From: Sphingomonadales bacterium 32-65-25
Lineage (GTDB): Bacteria > Pseudomonadota > Alphaproteobacteria > Sphingomonadales > Sphingomonadaceae
Direction: 5' to 3'
Assembly (NCBI GenBank): GCA_002280855.1
Contig: NCEU01000002.1
Location: 1 to 64,000, forward strand
DNA length: 64,000 nt
Within the stretch, counting starts at the first letter, position 1, and every line of letters starts with the position of its first letter. The notes under the pieces were generated by a model, which was not told where the DNA came from, searched no databases, and saw only the letters and a list, made by a program, of their open reading frames with translations. Below, piece after piece: positions 49,288-59,205 of this stretch. A program made the position numbers and the translations under genes.

Positions 49288-50174
49288 TCCACCCAATCGG
49301 CGCGGCGATAGCCCTGCGCCCGCAGCAGCACGGTCAGGTCGCCATGGCGAACATGGGCCTGGGCAGCGGCAGCGGCCTTCGGCTTGGCGTGATAGGCGAT
49401 GCCCAGCCCGCCGCCGGCCATCGCAGCCTGGATCATCGGAATATCGTTGGCGCCGTCGCCCACCGCCAGCGCGGCGCTCATCGGCGTGCCGTCGGCTTCG
49501 AGCAGCGCCTTCTTGGCGGCGGCGTCGACGATGGGTTCAGGCACGGTGCCGGCCAGCATATCACCATCAATGTCCAGCCGGTTGGCCAGCACGCGGGCAA
49601 AGCCGATTTCCCGCGCCACCGGCACGGCAAACGGCATGAAACCGCCCGACACCAGCAGCGAACGCGCGCCGTTGGCTGTCATCGTCTGCACCAACTGTCG
49701 CGCACCGGGGTTGAGGCGCACGCGCTCCTCGCGGCACTGGTCGAGCGTGGCGACAGGCAGGCCCTTCAGCAGCGCCACGCGGGCCTTCAGGGCGCCGGCA
49801 AAATCCAGCTCGCCGCGCATCGCGGCTTCGGTGATGGCGGCGACTTCGGCCTTGAGGCCGGCATAATCGGCCAGTTCATCGATGCATTCGCAGGCGATCA
49901 TGGTCGAATCCATGTCGGCCACGATCAGCTTCTTGCGGCGCGGTGTGGCGCCGGATTGCACCACCACGTCAACGGCGGGCAGGGCGTCTTCCAGCGCAGC
50001 GCGGATGGTGGGGGCATCGCCGCGAGCCAGGATGTCGTAGGCGTCGCCCGCCTCCAGCCAGCTTTGCGCCACGAATTCGGCGCCAATGCCGCGCACGACA
50101 TCGCTTGCCGCAGAGGCATCGCCGGGCGACAAGGCGCCTTCGGCAACCAGGGTGATGATGAGCGCGTCTGCCAT
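49284..50174 (-). CDS. serB: Phosphoserine phosphatase
   Basis: A 296-aa HAD-family enzyme for the last step of serine synthesis. DMDSTMIACECIDELAD holds the nucleophilic Asp, LLVSGGFMPFA follows, and VGDGANDIPMIQAA is motif IV. An N-terminal ACT-like domain precedes it. ATG 50174 replaces a longer antisense-derived frame. The 5' end overlaps the divergent miaA. Confidence 0.95.
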   Translation of the reverse strand: MADALIITLVAEGALSPGDASAASDVVRGIGAEFVAQSWLEAGDAYDILARGDAPTIRAALEDALPAVDVVVQSGATPRRKKLIVADMDSTMIACECIDELADYAGLKAEVAAITEAAMRGELDFAGALKARVALLKGLPVATLDQCREERVRLNPGARQLVQTMTANGARSLLVSGGFMPFAVPVAREIGFARVLANRLDIDGDMLAGTVPEPIVDAAAKKALLEADGTPMSAALAVGDGANDIPMIQAAMAGGGLGIAYHAKPKAAAAAQAHVRHGDLTVLLRAQGYRRADWVD

Positions 50175-51057
50175 TTCTCTCGATCCTGAACGGGTCACCG
50201 TCCTGACAGGGCCAACGGCCGGGGGCAAGTCTGGGCTGGCGCTTGAACTGGCGGCCCATGGTTGTGGTGCTGTGGGCGGCGTGATCATCAATGCCGATGC
50301 CAGCCAGCTGTATCGCGATCTGGCCATCGTTTCGGCACGGCCGACGGCGGCGGAGGAAGCCGCCATGCCCCATCGTCTCTATGGCGTTCTCGCCGGCGCT
50401 GATGTGTGCAGCGTGGCGCGCTGGGTGGAACTGGCCAAGGCCGAGATCGCCGCGGCGCGGGCCTCAGGCCGGCAGCCGATCATCGTCGGCGGCACTGGCA
50501 TGTATCTCACAGCGCTGGTGCACGGCCTCGCACCGGTACCGGCGATTGACGAACAGGTGCGTGCCGCAGTGCGGGCGCTCGATACCGCCAGCGCGCGCGC
50601 CGCGCTGGAACGGGAAGACCCCGCCGCCGCTGCCCGGCTGATGCCGGCTGATCGGCAGCGCACCCTGCGCGCGCTGGAGGTGGTGCGGTCGACCGGGCGC
50701 ACGCTGGCCGATTGGCAGCAGCGCCGCGACGGTGGCCTGGGCGTGACGTCGGTGCAGGGCATCATCGTCGATCGTCCGCGCGCCGAACTGAACGCACGGG
50801 CCGAGCGCCGGCTGGTGGCCATGCTGGCAGCGGGAGCGCGCGAAGAGGTGGCGGCGCTGCTGGCACTAGGGCTGCCGGCCGAGGTGCCGGTGATGAAGGC
50901 ACTGGCGGTGCCGCAACTGGCCGCGCATCTGGCCGGGCGCTGCAGCATCGACGAGGCGATGGCGCAGGCGCTCATCGTCACCCGCCAATATCAGAAGCGG
51001 CAGCAGACTTGGGCCCGCAACCAGTTCCCGGACTGGAGCCGCGTCTGCCCCGATTGA
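50158..51057 (+). CDS. miaA: tRNA dimethylallyltransferase
   Basis: A 299-aa enzyme that adds the dimethylallyl group to A37 of tRNAs reading UNN codons. The P-loop GPTAGGKSGLALELA, IINADASQLYRDL and IIVGGTGMYLTALVHGL are characteristic, and VTRQYQKRQQTWARNQF lies near the end. The likely start, ATG 50158 (50155 also possible), lies within the first codons of the divergent serB. Confidence 0.95.
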   Translation: MSASAISLDPERVTVLTGPTAGGKSGLALELAAHGCGAVGGVIINADASQLYRDLAIVSARPTAAEEAAMPHRLYGVLAGADVCSVARWVELAKAEIAAARASGRQPIIVGGTGMYLTALVHGLAPVPAIDEQVRAAVRALDTASARAALEREDPAAAARLMPADRQRTLRALEVVRSTGRTLADWQQRRDGGLGVTSVQGIIVDRPRAELNARAERRLVAMLAAGAREEVAALLALGLPAEVPVMKALAVPQLAAHLAGRCSIDEAMAQALIVTRQYQKRQQTWARNQFPDWSRVCPD

Positions 51058-51205
51058 ACGCGCTGCAACCACCGCCGGGCGCGCGCCGTAACTGCCTGTA
51101 ACCAATAGTGGACATTTCGCCCCTGTCAGGTGTCGCCATGTCATGTGACGGACATGTTGCGGTGCGATGAAGTGATTGCGCGTTGGTTTTGCGGTGGGGA
51201 CAGTG

Positions 51206-51487
51206 ATGCTGAAGCGTGGGTTTTTCCTGGTGATGCTGATGATGCTGGCGCAGCCGGCGGCCGCAACCCAGATGGTGAACCTGGCAAACAGCGAGCGCGT
51301 GGCAGCGCCAGCGAGTTGCCCGGCCGAGGATCCCGCCTGTACGACTGATGGTATCGCGGGGGCCCAAGCCGCCAGCGCCATGGAAAGCGGCGACACCGGG
51401 CCGATCATCGCCGGGCTGTTGGGCCTTGTGGTGCTGGGCGCCGTGTTTGGCCGCCGTAAGAACGGGTTGCCGGAAGTCGTCTCCTGA
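51206..51487 (+). CDS. Small secreted protein with C-terminal anchor, 93 aa
   Basis: The protein has a signal peptide (LMMLAQPAAA), a short two-Cys middle (ASCPAEDPACTTD), and a C-terminal glycine-rich hydrophobic segment (GPIIAGLLGLVVLGAVFG) followed by RRKN. The end has the tripartite look of a sorting signal, but the PEP motif is missing. GGTGGGGACAGTG precedes the ATG. It lies beside a PEP-CTERM gene. Function unknown. Confidence 0.7.
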   Translation: MLKRGFFLVMLMMLAQPAAATQMVNLANSERVAAPASCPAEDPACTTDGIAGAQAASAMESGDTGPIIAGLLGLVVLGAVFGRRKNGLPEVVS

Positions 51488-51576
51488 TTGTCGGTTGCGG
51501 GTGGGATTGTCGGTAGACTTTACAGTTAACTGAAAGTTTACCATTTAACTCCTTGATATTGAATGATCGCAGTTCT

Positions 51577-51592
51577 TGGCACGGTCGTTGCA
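51577..51592 (+). promoter_or_regulatory. Sigma-54 (RpoN) promoter of the PEP-CTERM gene
   Basis: TGGCACGGTCGTTGCA fits the -24/-12 consensus TGGCACG-N4-TTGC exactly. It is about 85 bases upstream of the PEP-CTERM start. In some PEP-CTERM organisms, RpoN with the PrsK/PrsR system controls such genes. Confidence 0.7.
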
Positions 51593-51675
51593 TCCGGCTG
51601 GGTTGACGTTGTCTTTCAGTGTGTGGCTGCACGCATTGATGGTCGCCGGATCATGGTTTCCAGGAGCTTTTTCAG

Positions 51676-52425
51676 ATGCACTTCAAGAATCTTGCCATCA
51701 CTGCAGTGGTGCTGGCTGCGGCCTCGTTCGCTGCTCCCGCTGCAGCAGTGACCAACCTCATCAAGAACGGCAGTTTCGAAGCGGGTGCGGTTGGCACTGG
51801 CGGCTTCCTGCAGTGGACCAAGTCCAATGTGCCAAGCAACACGCCGGCCAGTGTCATCAACTACAACAGCACCGCGAGCTATCCCAATGGCGCATTTGGC
51901 GAGAGCGTGTTTGCTGACAATTCGGTTTCGGCCAGCCCCGATGCGGTCGGCGGCAAGGCCGCCTATTTCGTCAGTGACATCTCGATCGATGAAACCATCT
52001 CGCAACTGACGTATCTGCGTGTCGGCAACTACCGGCTGGGCTTCAGCTATTTCCTGACCGCCAACGGCCTTGCCAACCCGGGCAATTCCAGTTTCCGGGC
52101 CACGATCATCGGCGCTCCGGTGGCAGCGACAGCGATCATCGGGGGCGCGCCCGGCCGCACCTGGGTGAATGTCTCAGGTGTGGGCCAGATCACGCAGGCT
52201 GGCTATTACACCACGGCCTTCGTGTTCAATTCGAACCTGGGCGGGGCATCGAAGGACATCGTGATCGATCGCGCATTTGCTGTTGCGACCACTGATCCGG
52301 CGACCATCATCATTCCGCCGACCCCGACGGTTGTTCCCGAGCCCTCGAGCTGGGCCCTGCTGCTGCTCGGCTTTGGCTTCGTCGGTTTGGCCGCGCGCCG
52401 TCGCAAGACCGTCGTTGCTGCCTGA
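51676..52425 (+). CDS. PEPxxWA-CTERM sorting-domain protein
   Basis: A 249-aa secreted protein. The signal peptide ends ...FAAPAAAV, and the body is beta-sandwich-like, beginning NLIKNGSFEAG, a start common in PEP-CTERM matrix proteins. The C-terminus has PEPSSWA, a hydrophobic helix and ARRRK. It is likely exported, cut by exosortase and attached to the extracellular matrix. It is preceded by a sigma-54 promoter and followed by a clear terminator. Confidence 0.92.
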   Translation: MHFKNLAITAVVLAAASFAAPAAAVTNLIKNGSFEAGAVGTGGFLQWTKSNVPSNTPASVINYNSTASYPNGAFGESVFADNSVSASPDAVGGKAAYFVSDISIDETISQLTYLRVGNYRLGFSYFLTANGLANPGNSSFRATIIGAPVAATAIIGGAPGRTWVNVSGVGQITQAGYYTTAFVFNSNLGGASKDIVIDRAFAVATTDPATIIIPPTPTVVPEPSSWALLLLGFGFVGLAARRRKTVVAA

Positions 52426-52459
52426 CTGCTGCCAGCGGGCTGGTATTCTGGTACAGAAG

Positions 52460-52491
52460 ATGGGGCCTGGCGCACGCCGGGCCCCATTTTT
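52460..52491 (+). terminator. Terminator behind the PEP-CTERM gene
   Basis: ATGGGGCC...GGCG pairs with CGCC..GGCCCCAT, followed by TTTTT. Confidence 0.88.
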
Positions 52492-52576
52492 CGTTTCAGA
52501 AGGCTCCAGATGCCATAGGTCATTCGAGAATTGCGCCAATTGGCATCATTTCGTATTTTAATTACGCAAAAAGCGG

Positions 52577-52605
52577 TTGACCTGCCATTTTCCTTCCCAT
52601 AACAG
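52577..52605 (+). promoter_or_regulatory. Sigma-70-type promoter of ilvB
   Basis: TTGACC at 52577 and TAACAG at 52600 are 17 bases apart. The -35 box matches five of six bases. It is about 45 bases upstream of the ilvB start. No leucine- or valine-rich leader peptide was found here. Confidence 0.5.
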
Positions 52606-52650
52606 CATGCGGTCGCCGATCTGCGGCCGTTCTTGCGTGGGATAGAGATC

Positions 52651-54399
52651 ATGGGCACGGAAATGACCGGCGCCGACATTGTTGTGCAGGCCCTCACCGA
52701 TCTGGGGGTAGAGGTGGTCTTTGGCTACCCCGGCGGTGCCGTGTTGCCGATTTACGATGCGCTGTTCCAGCAGAATCGCATCCGCCATATTCTCGTCCGC
52801 CATGAACAGGCCGCCGTGCATGCCGCCGAAGGCTATGCGCGCAGCAGCGGCAAGGTGGGTGTGGTGCTGGTCACCTCCGGCCCCGGCGCCACCAATGCTG
52901 TGACGGGCATCACCGATGCGCTGATGGATTCGATCCCGCTGGTGGTGCTCACCGGCCAGGTGCCGACGCATCTCATCGGCACCGATGCCTTTCAGGAATG
53001 CGACACGGTGGGCATCACGCGCCACTGTTCCAAGCATAATTATCTGGTGCAGGAGACAGCAAGGCTCGGCCCGGTTCTGCACGAGGCCTTCTACATCGCG
53101 CGTTCCGGTCGCCCCGGCCCGGTGGTGATCGATATCCCCAAGGACGTGCAGATCATGAAGGCCCGCTATACCAAGCCCGGCGTGATCAGCCACAAGACCT
53201 ACAAGCCGCAGGTGAAGGGCGATCTCGCTGCCATCGAAGCCGCTGTGGACATGTTGGCGGCGGCCGAGCGGCCCATCCTCTATACCGGCGGCGGCGTCAT
53301 CAATTCGGGCCCGGTGGCCAGCCAGTTGCTGCGTGAACTGGCCAAGGCGACCGGTGCGCCGGTCACCTCCACACTGATGGGGTTGGGCAGTGTGCCCGAT
53401 GATCACCCGCAATTCCTTGGCATGCTGGGCATGCACGGCAGCTACGAAGCCAATATGGCGATGAACAAGTGCGACCTCATGCTGTGCCTGGGTGCGCGCT
53501 TTGATGATCGCGTGACGGGCCGGCTGGATGCGTTCAGCCCGACCAGCCGCAAGATCCATGTCGATATCGATCGCTCCAGCTTCAACAAGACGGTGCGGGT
53601 TGATCTGGCCATCCAGGGCGACGTTGGCAGCGTGATGGAAGACATGCTGAAAGTCTGGCGCGCGCGCGGGCACCGGGCAGCCGATCAAAAGGCATGGTGG
53701 GAACAGATCAAGGGCTGGCGCAGCCGCAACAGCTTCGGCTTCGAGCAGAAGGGCGAGGCGCTGCTGCCGCAGAAGGCGATCCAGCGGCTGTATGAGATGA
53801 CCAAGGCCAGGAAGCCGATCATCTCCACCGAAGTTGGCCAGCACCAGATGTGGGCGGCGCAGCATTTCGGGTTCCATGAACCCAACAAGTGGCTGACCAG
53901 CGGCGGGCTTGGCACCATGGGCTATGGCCTGCCGGCCGCGATCGGTGCGCAACTGGCCTATCCCGGCGCACTGGTGATCGATATCGCCGGCGAAGCCAGC
54001 ATCCAGATGAACATCCAGGAACTGGGCACGGCGACGCAATATCGCCTGCCGGTGAAGGTGTTCATCATCAACAATGAATATATGGGCATGGTCCGCCAGT
54101 GGCAGGAGCTGAACCACGGCGGCCGCTACAGTGAAAGCTATAGCGACAGCCTGCCGGACTTCGTGAAGCTGGCCGAAGCCTATGGCTGGAAGGGCATCAC
54201 CATCGAAGGACCGGATGATCTGGACGCTGGCATCCAGGCCATGATCGATCACCCCGGCCCGGTGATGGTCGATTGCCGGGTGGCAAAACTCGCCAACTGC
54301 TTCCCGATGATCCCGTCGGGCGCGTCGCACACCGACATGATTCTTTCGGCCGCCGATGAGCGTGGCGAGGCCGATGATGATGCGAAGGCTCTGGTCTGA
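52651..54399 (+). CDS. ilvB: Acetolactate synthase large subunit
   Basis: A 582-aa thiamine-diphosphate enzyme for the first common step of valine, leucine and isoleucine synthesis. RHEQAAVHAAEGYAR holds the catalytic Glu. The C-terminal ThDP motif is recognisable, although the usual GDGS-type Asp-Gly pair reads IAGEASIQMNIQEL here. ATG 52651 follows GGGATAGAGATC. Its stop overlaps the ilvN start (TGATG). Confidence 0.95.
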   Translation: MGTEMTGADIVVQALTDLGVEVVFGYPGGAVLPIYDALFQQNRIRHILVRHEQAAVHAAEGYARSSGKVGVVLVTSGPGATNAVTGITDALMDSIPLVVLTGQVPTHLIGTDAFQECDTVGITRHCSKHNYLVQETARLGPVLHEAFYIARSGRPGPVVIDIPKDVQIMKARYTKPGVISHKTYKPQVKGDLAAIEAAVDMLAAAERPILYTGGGVINSGPVASQLLRELAKATGAPVTSTLMGLGSVPDDHPQFLGMLGMHGSYEANMAMNKCDLMLCLGARFDDRVTGRLDAFSPTSRKIHVDIDRSSFNKTVRVDLAIQGDVGSVMEDMLKVWRARGHRAADQKAWWEQIKGWRSRNSFGFEQKGEALLPQKAIQRLYEMTKARKPIISTEVGQHQMWAAQHFGFHEPNKWLTSGGLGTMGYGLPAAIGAQLAYPGALVIDIAGEASIQMNIQELGTATQYRLPVKVFIINNEYMGMVRQWQELNHGGRYSESYSDSLPDFVKLAEAYGWKGITIEGPDDLDAGIQAMIDHPGPVMVDCRVAKLANCFPMIPSGASHTDMILSAADERGEADDDAKALV

Positions 54400-54908
54400 T
54401 GAAGCATCTTCCTTCCGAGCGGCACACGCTGTCGATCCTGGTGGACAACGAAGCCGGCGTGCTGGCCCGAATCGTCGGCCTGTTTTCGGCGCGTGGCTAT
54501 AATATCGAGAGTCTGACGGTGGCCGATGTTTCGGATGATCATGCCGTCAGCCGGATCACTGTTGTCACCAACGGCCCGCCGCCGGTGATCGACCAGATCA
54601 TGGCGCAACTCGATCGGCTGGTGCCGGTGCACAAGGTGGTGGACCTGACCGATTGGGGCCCGCACGTGGAGCGCGAGATGGCGCTGGTGAAGGTGGCCGG
54701 TACCGGTGACAAGCGTGTCGAGGCGCTGCGCCTTGCCGATATTTTTCGCGCTCGCCCGGTCGATACCAGCACGGCCAGCTTCGTGTTCGAAGTGTCGGGC
54801 TCATCCGAGAAGGTGAACCAGTTCATCGCCCTGATGCGGGAGGTGGGCCTGGTCGAGGTCGCCCGCACTGGCGTGGTTGCCATCGCTCGCGGGGCAGAGG
54901 CGGTTTGA
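54399..54908 (+). CDS. ilvN: Acetolactate synthase small subunit
   Basis: A 169-aa regulatory subunit with an N-terminal ACT domain (LSILVDNEAGVLARIVGLFSARGYNIESL) that binds valine in relatives, followed by the ALS_ss C-terminal domain. Translational coupling with ilvB through a one-base overlap keeps the subunits balanced. Confidence 0.96.
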   Translation: MKHLPSERHTLSILVDNEAGVLARIVGLFSARGYNIESLTVADVSDDHAVSRITVVTNGPPPVIDQIMAQLDRLVPVHKVVDLTDWGPHVEREMALVKVAGTGDKRVEALRLADIFRARPVDTSTASFVFEVSGSSEKVNQFIALMREVGLVEVARTGVVAIARGAEAV

Positions 54909-54929
54909 CAGACAGCATATCACTCTAAC

Positions 54930-56055
<1,126 letters not shown>

Positions 56056-56073
56056 GCGCCAGCGCCGGCGAAA

Positions 56074-56112
56074 AAAAGGGGCCTGCCGGTACATACCGGC
56101 AGGCCCTTTTTC
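56074..56112. terminator. Bidirectional terminator between ilvC and a PEP-CTERM gene
   Basis: AAAAGGGGCCTGCCGGT and ACCGGCAGGCCCTTTTT form a 15-bp stem with A and T runs on both sides, so it works for both convergent genes. Confidence 0.92.
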
Positions 56113-56128
56113 ATGTTGGCGTTGCTGT

Positions 56129-56836
56129 TCAGGCGGCGACTGTCGCCCGGCGGCGGCGCCCGGCGGCGCCAACCAGGCCAAAGCCAGCGATCAGCATCGC
56201 CCAGCTGGCCGGTTCCGGAATGGCCCCACTCACCGAGACATTGTCCACGCCTTGCGTGAAGAACAGCTGGTTATCAGCCTGGGCGAAACGGATTGCATAG
56301 GTGCCAGCGCCCAGATTGACGTTGAAGCTGTAGCTGGTCCACGGATTGGGATTGGCGCCGCCATCGGCCCCGCTGTAGAAGCTCTGGATCTGGCCGGCGG
56401 TGCTGAACGCCCCGGTGGCACCGGGGATCAGGTCAACCAGTGCAAACTGCACCGGCAGGTTGGCAAAGGGATCAAGGCCGTTGCCGGAGAACACCTCGCC
56501 ACCGTAATTGTTGGCGAAGTGATCGAACTTGACCGTTACGGTCTGTGCGCTGGCCAGCGTGAACGACTGGCGAATTTCGTAGGCGCCCGGGCCGCCTTGG
56601 CCCGTGAGATAGACGAAATTCCCGCCATTGGCATTCACGGTCGTGCTCTGACCCGAATTCGGCGCGTTCGATCCATTGGCGAAAACGCCGCTGGTGCCGT
56701 TGGATGACGGGTTGATGGTTTGCGTCCAGCCGGCAAGGCTGCCGCTTTCGAAGCCGCCATTGGTCAGCAGATTGGCCGCCATGGCCGGCATGGCGCACGC
56801 GCCAATAAGCCCGGTGATAACAAGTTTGCGCAGCAT
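56129..56836 (-). CDS. PEPxxWA-CTERM sorting-domain protein
   Basis: A 235-aa secreted protein. The signal peptide (ACAMPAMAA) is followed by NLLTNGGFESGSLAGW, a carbohydrate-binding-like start shared with many matrix proteins. The C-terminus reads PEPASWA, a helix and GRRRR. AAGGAGGGCAAG precedes ATG 56836. Unlike the PEP-CTERM gene at 51676, no sigma-54 site was found upstream. Confidence 0.92.
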   Translation of the reverse strand: MLRKLVITGLIGACAMPAMAANLLTNGGFESGSLAGWTQTINPSSNGTSGVFANGSNAPNSGQSTTVNANGGNFVYLTGQGGPGAYEIRQSFTLASAQTVTVKFDHFANNYGGEVFSGNGLDPFANLPVQFALVDLIPGATGAFSTAGQIQSFYSGADGGANPNPWTSYSFNVNLGAGTYAIRFAQADNQLFFTQGVDNVSVSGAIPEPASWAMLIAGFGLVGAAGRRRRATVAA

Positions 56837-56968
56837 CTTGCCCTCCTTGATCGACTGGGCGCCCGACATCCCCGCGAGTCGGGCAAAAACCAGCGTCATC
56901 GAGATGGTGACACAAACCAGATATGCCGATAGTTAAACTTTAATTATTATTTTGTTAATATTGACGGC

Positions 56969-57430
56969 TTAGATCCGCTCTTCCAGCAGCAACGCAGCCC
57001 TGACCCGCACGCTGCGCAGCGCCAGTTGCACTTCCCACAGGAACAGCATCAGCCCGCCGGTGAGCAGCACGGTGGCAGCGATGAACATCAAGGCCACCAC
57101 CACATCGAGCCGGCCGCCGACCAGTTGTTCAAGGAACAGCAGCGCCACCACCAGGCACACCAGCAGTGCGGCCATGGTGCACAGCGCGATCGCCCAGTTG
57201 GCGGCGGCCATGCGTTTGGCCAGCACCGCCAGATCATCGATGGCGATGCGGCGCTTGTCGGCGGCAAAGCCGGCCGCATTGGCTTCAAGGTGGCGCGCCC
57301 GGTCCACCACCCGCGACAGGCGGTGAACCAGTACGTTGAGCAGTCCGGCGATGGCGGTGAGCAGGAACACCGGCGCCAGGGCGCTCTGGATGGCCGAACC
57401 GATATCGGCGGCGGAAAAAATCTGGTCCAT
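56969..57430 (-). CDS. DUF2721 domain membrane protein
   Basis: A 153-aa protein with three hydrophobic segments and a charged cytoplasmic loop (LVHRLSRVVDRARHLE) typical of DUF2721. Function unknown. ATG 57430 is chosen because the residues encoded upstream (rich in Cys and Arg) are not family-like. Confidence 0.85.
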   Translation of the reverse strand: MDQIFSAADIGSAIQSALAPVFLLTAIAGLLNVLVHRLSRVVDRARHLEANAAGFAADKRRIAIDDLAVLAKRMAAANWAIALCTMAALLVCLVVALLFLEQLVGGRLDVVVALMFIAATVLLTGGLMLFLWEVQLALRSVRVRAALLLEERI

Positions 57431-57521
57431 GATGTCTTCATGCCCGCAATGGCTGCAAGAGCAAGGCGGCATCTTGCGCCCCATCTTGCACAGCGCCCCC
57501 GCTTCACTGTATGGAACCATC

Positions 57522-57575
57522 ATGGCTTTCCAATCGGCCCTGCTTCGCTTGCGACTTACACGCCCTCGGGCGTGA
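57522..57575 (+). CDS. Probable leucine-rich leader peptide of leuA
   Basis: A 17-codon frame encodes MAFQSALLRLRLTRPRA. Residues 7, 8, 10 and 12 are leucine, written CTG, CTT, TTG and CTT; three of these are rare in this genome, which uses CTG. Clustered scarce codons of the end-product amino acid, 89 bases before leuA, are the classic sign of transcription attenuation. The frame is too short for standard gene finding. Confidence 0.5.
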   Translation: MAFQSALLRLRLTRPRA

Positions 57576-57618
57576 CGCTGGCTGCTGGGCATGTTCCCTC
57601 GGCCACGCGCCTTGAGGG
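57559..57618 (+). promoter_or_regulatory. Possible attenuator hairpins upstream of leuA
   Basis: Stem 1 is CACGCCC/GGGCGTG (57559-57574), at the end of the leader frame. Stem 2 is CCCTCGGC/GCC..GAGGG (57596-57618). GCGTG of stem 1 can instead pair with CACGC of stem 2, giving mutually exclusive folds. No long T run follows, so control could be over translation. Confidence 0.4.
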
Positions 57619-57663
57619 GATGAACCTGAAACTTCAGATCACAGCGTTCAGACAGGCAGAGCC

Positions 57664-59205
57664 ATGACCAATAATCGTATCCGCATCTTCGACACCACCT
57701 TGCGCGACGGGGAACAATCCCCCGGCTGCTCGATGAATCTCGAGGAAAAACTGAAAGTCGCAGCGCAATTGGAAGCGCTGGGCGTGGACATCATCGAAGC
57801 CGGTTTCGCCATCGCCAGCGAAGGTGATTTCGAAGCCGTGCAGGCCGTCGCCAACATGTGCGACACCGCCATCGTCGCCAGCCTGGCCCGTGCCGCCGCG
57901 CCCGATATCGAACGGGCCTGGGCCGCGCTGAAGGGCGCGCGCAACCCGCGCATCCACACCTTCATCGCCACCTCGCCGCTGCACATGAAGGTGAAGCTGA
58001 ACAAGACGCCGGAAGAGGTGCTCGAAGCGATCCGCTTTTCGGTCAGCCATGCCCGCAATTTGTGCGGCGATGTCGAATGGTCGGCCGAGGATGCCACGCG
58101 GTCAGACCCGGATTTCCTGTGCCGGGCGGTGGAAACCGCGATCAACGCCGGCGCGACGACGATCAACCTGCCCGATACGGTGGGCTATGCGACGCCCGCC
58201 ACCTATGGCGCGATGTTCCGCGATGTCATCACCCGCGTGCCCAATGCCGATCAGGCGATCTTTTCCACACACTGCCACAATGATCTGGGCCTCGCCGTCG
58301 CCAATACGCTGAGCGCCATCATGGCCGGTGCCCGGCAGGTGGAAGCCACGGTCAACGGCATCGGCGAACGTGCCGGCAATGCCGCTGTGGAAGAAATCGC
58401 CATGGCACTGAAGGTGCGGCAGGATGTGATGCCCTATCAGACCGGGATCGTGAGCACCGAGATCACTCGCGCCAGCCGGCTGGTCAGCGGTGTCACCGGC
58501 ATGCAGGTGCAGGCCAACAAGGCGATCGTGGGCGCCAACGCCTTTGCGCATGAAAGCGGCATCCACCAGGATGGCATGCTGAAGGATTCGTCCACCTACG
58601 AGATCATGACGCCGGACAGCGTGGGCCAAGGCGCTACCAACCTGGTGTTGGGCAAGCACAGCGGCCGTGCCGCCTTCCGGTCGAAGCTGGCCGAAATGGG
58701 CTATGACTTGTCGGACAACGAGTTCGGCGATGCCTTCAAGCGTTTCAAGGATCTGGCCGACGCCAAGAAGCAGGTGTTCGACGAGGATATCGTTGCGCTG
58801 GTGGACGATGAAGTGCTGCGCGGGCACGACCGCATCCAGGTGGTCGAGGTCGAGGTGTATTGCGGTTCCAACGGGCCCCAAAGGGCGATCCTGACGCTCA
58901 GCATCGACGGCGAGGAAATGACGGCGGCAACGCGCGGCAACGGCCCGGTGGATGCGCTGTTCAACGCCATCCGCAAGCTGGTGCCCCACGAGGATGCCGT
59001 GCTGAACCTCTATCAGGTGCACGCTGTCACCGCCGGGACCGATGCCCAGGCCGAAGTGAGCGTGGTGCTGGCCGAACATGGCCGTACCGTGCGCGGCACC
59101 GGGGCGCACACCGATACGCTGGTCGCATCGGCGCGCGCCTATGTGAACGCGCTCAACAAGCTGATCGTGAAGCGCGGCAAGTCGGCGCTCAGCGCGGCGG
59201 GGTGA
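57664..59205 (+). CDS. leuA: 2-isopropylmalate synthase
   Basis: A 513-aa enzyme committing 2-ketoisovalerate to leucine. The TIM-barrel motif [16 protein letters not shown], metal-binding [29 protein letters not shown] and the C-terminal LeuA dimerisation/feedback domain are present. The length equals classical LeuA. ATG 57664 overlaps the stop of a short upstream frame. Regulation is probably by attenuation. Confidence 0.96.
   Translation: MTNNRIRIFDTTLRDGEQSPGCSMNLEEKLKVAAQLEALGVDIIEAGFAIASEGDFEAVQAVANMCDTAIVASLARAAAPDIERAWAALKGARNPRIHTFIATSPLHMKVKLNKTPEEVLEAIRFSVSHARNLCGDVEWSAEDATRSDPDFLCRAVETAINAGATTINLPDTVGYATPATYGAMFRDVITRVPNADQAIFSTHCHNDLGLAVANTLSAIMAGARQVEATVNGIGERAGNAAVEEIAMALKVRQDVMPYQTGIVSTEITRASRLVSGVTGMQVQANKAIVGANAFAHESGIHQDGMLKDSSTYEIMTPDSVGQGATNLVLGKHSGRAAFRSKLAEMGYDLSDNEFGDAFKRFKDLADAKKQVFDEDIVALVDDEVLRGHDRIQVVEVEVYCGSNGPQRAILTLSIDGEEMTAATRGNGPVDALFNAIRKLVPHEDAVLNLYQVHAVTAGTDAQAEVSVVLAEHGRTVRGTGAHTDTLVASARAYVNALNKLIVKRGKSALSAAG

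Noticed and set aside
52558..54330. 590-aa antisense frame over ilvB
   Set aside because: ilvB is unmistakable; the antisense frame has no family features.
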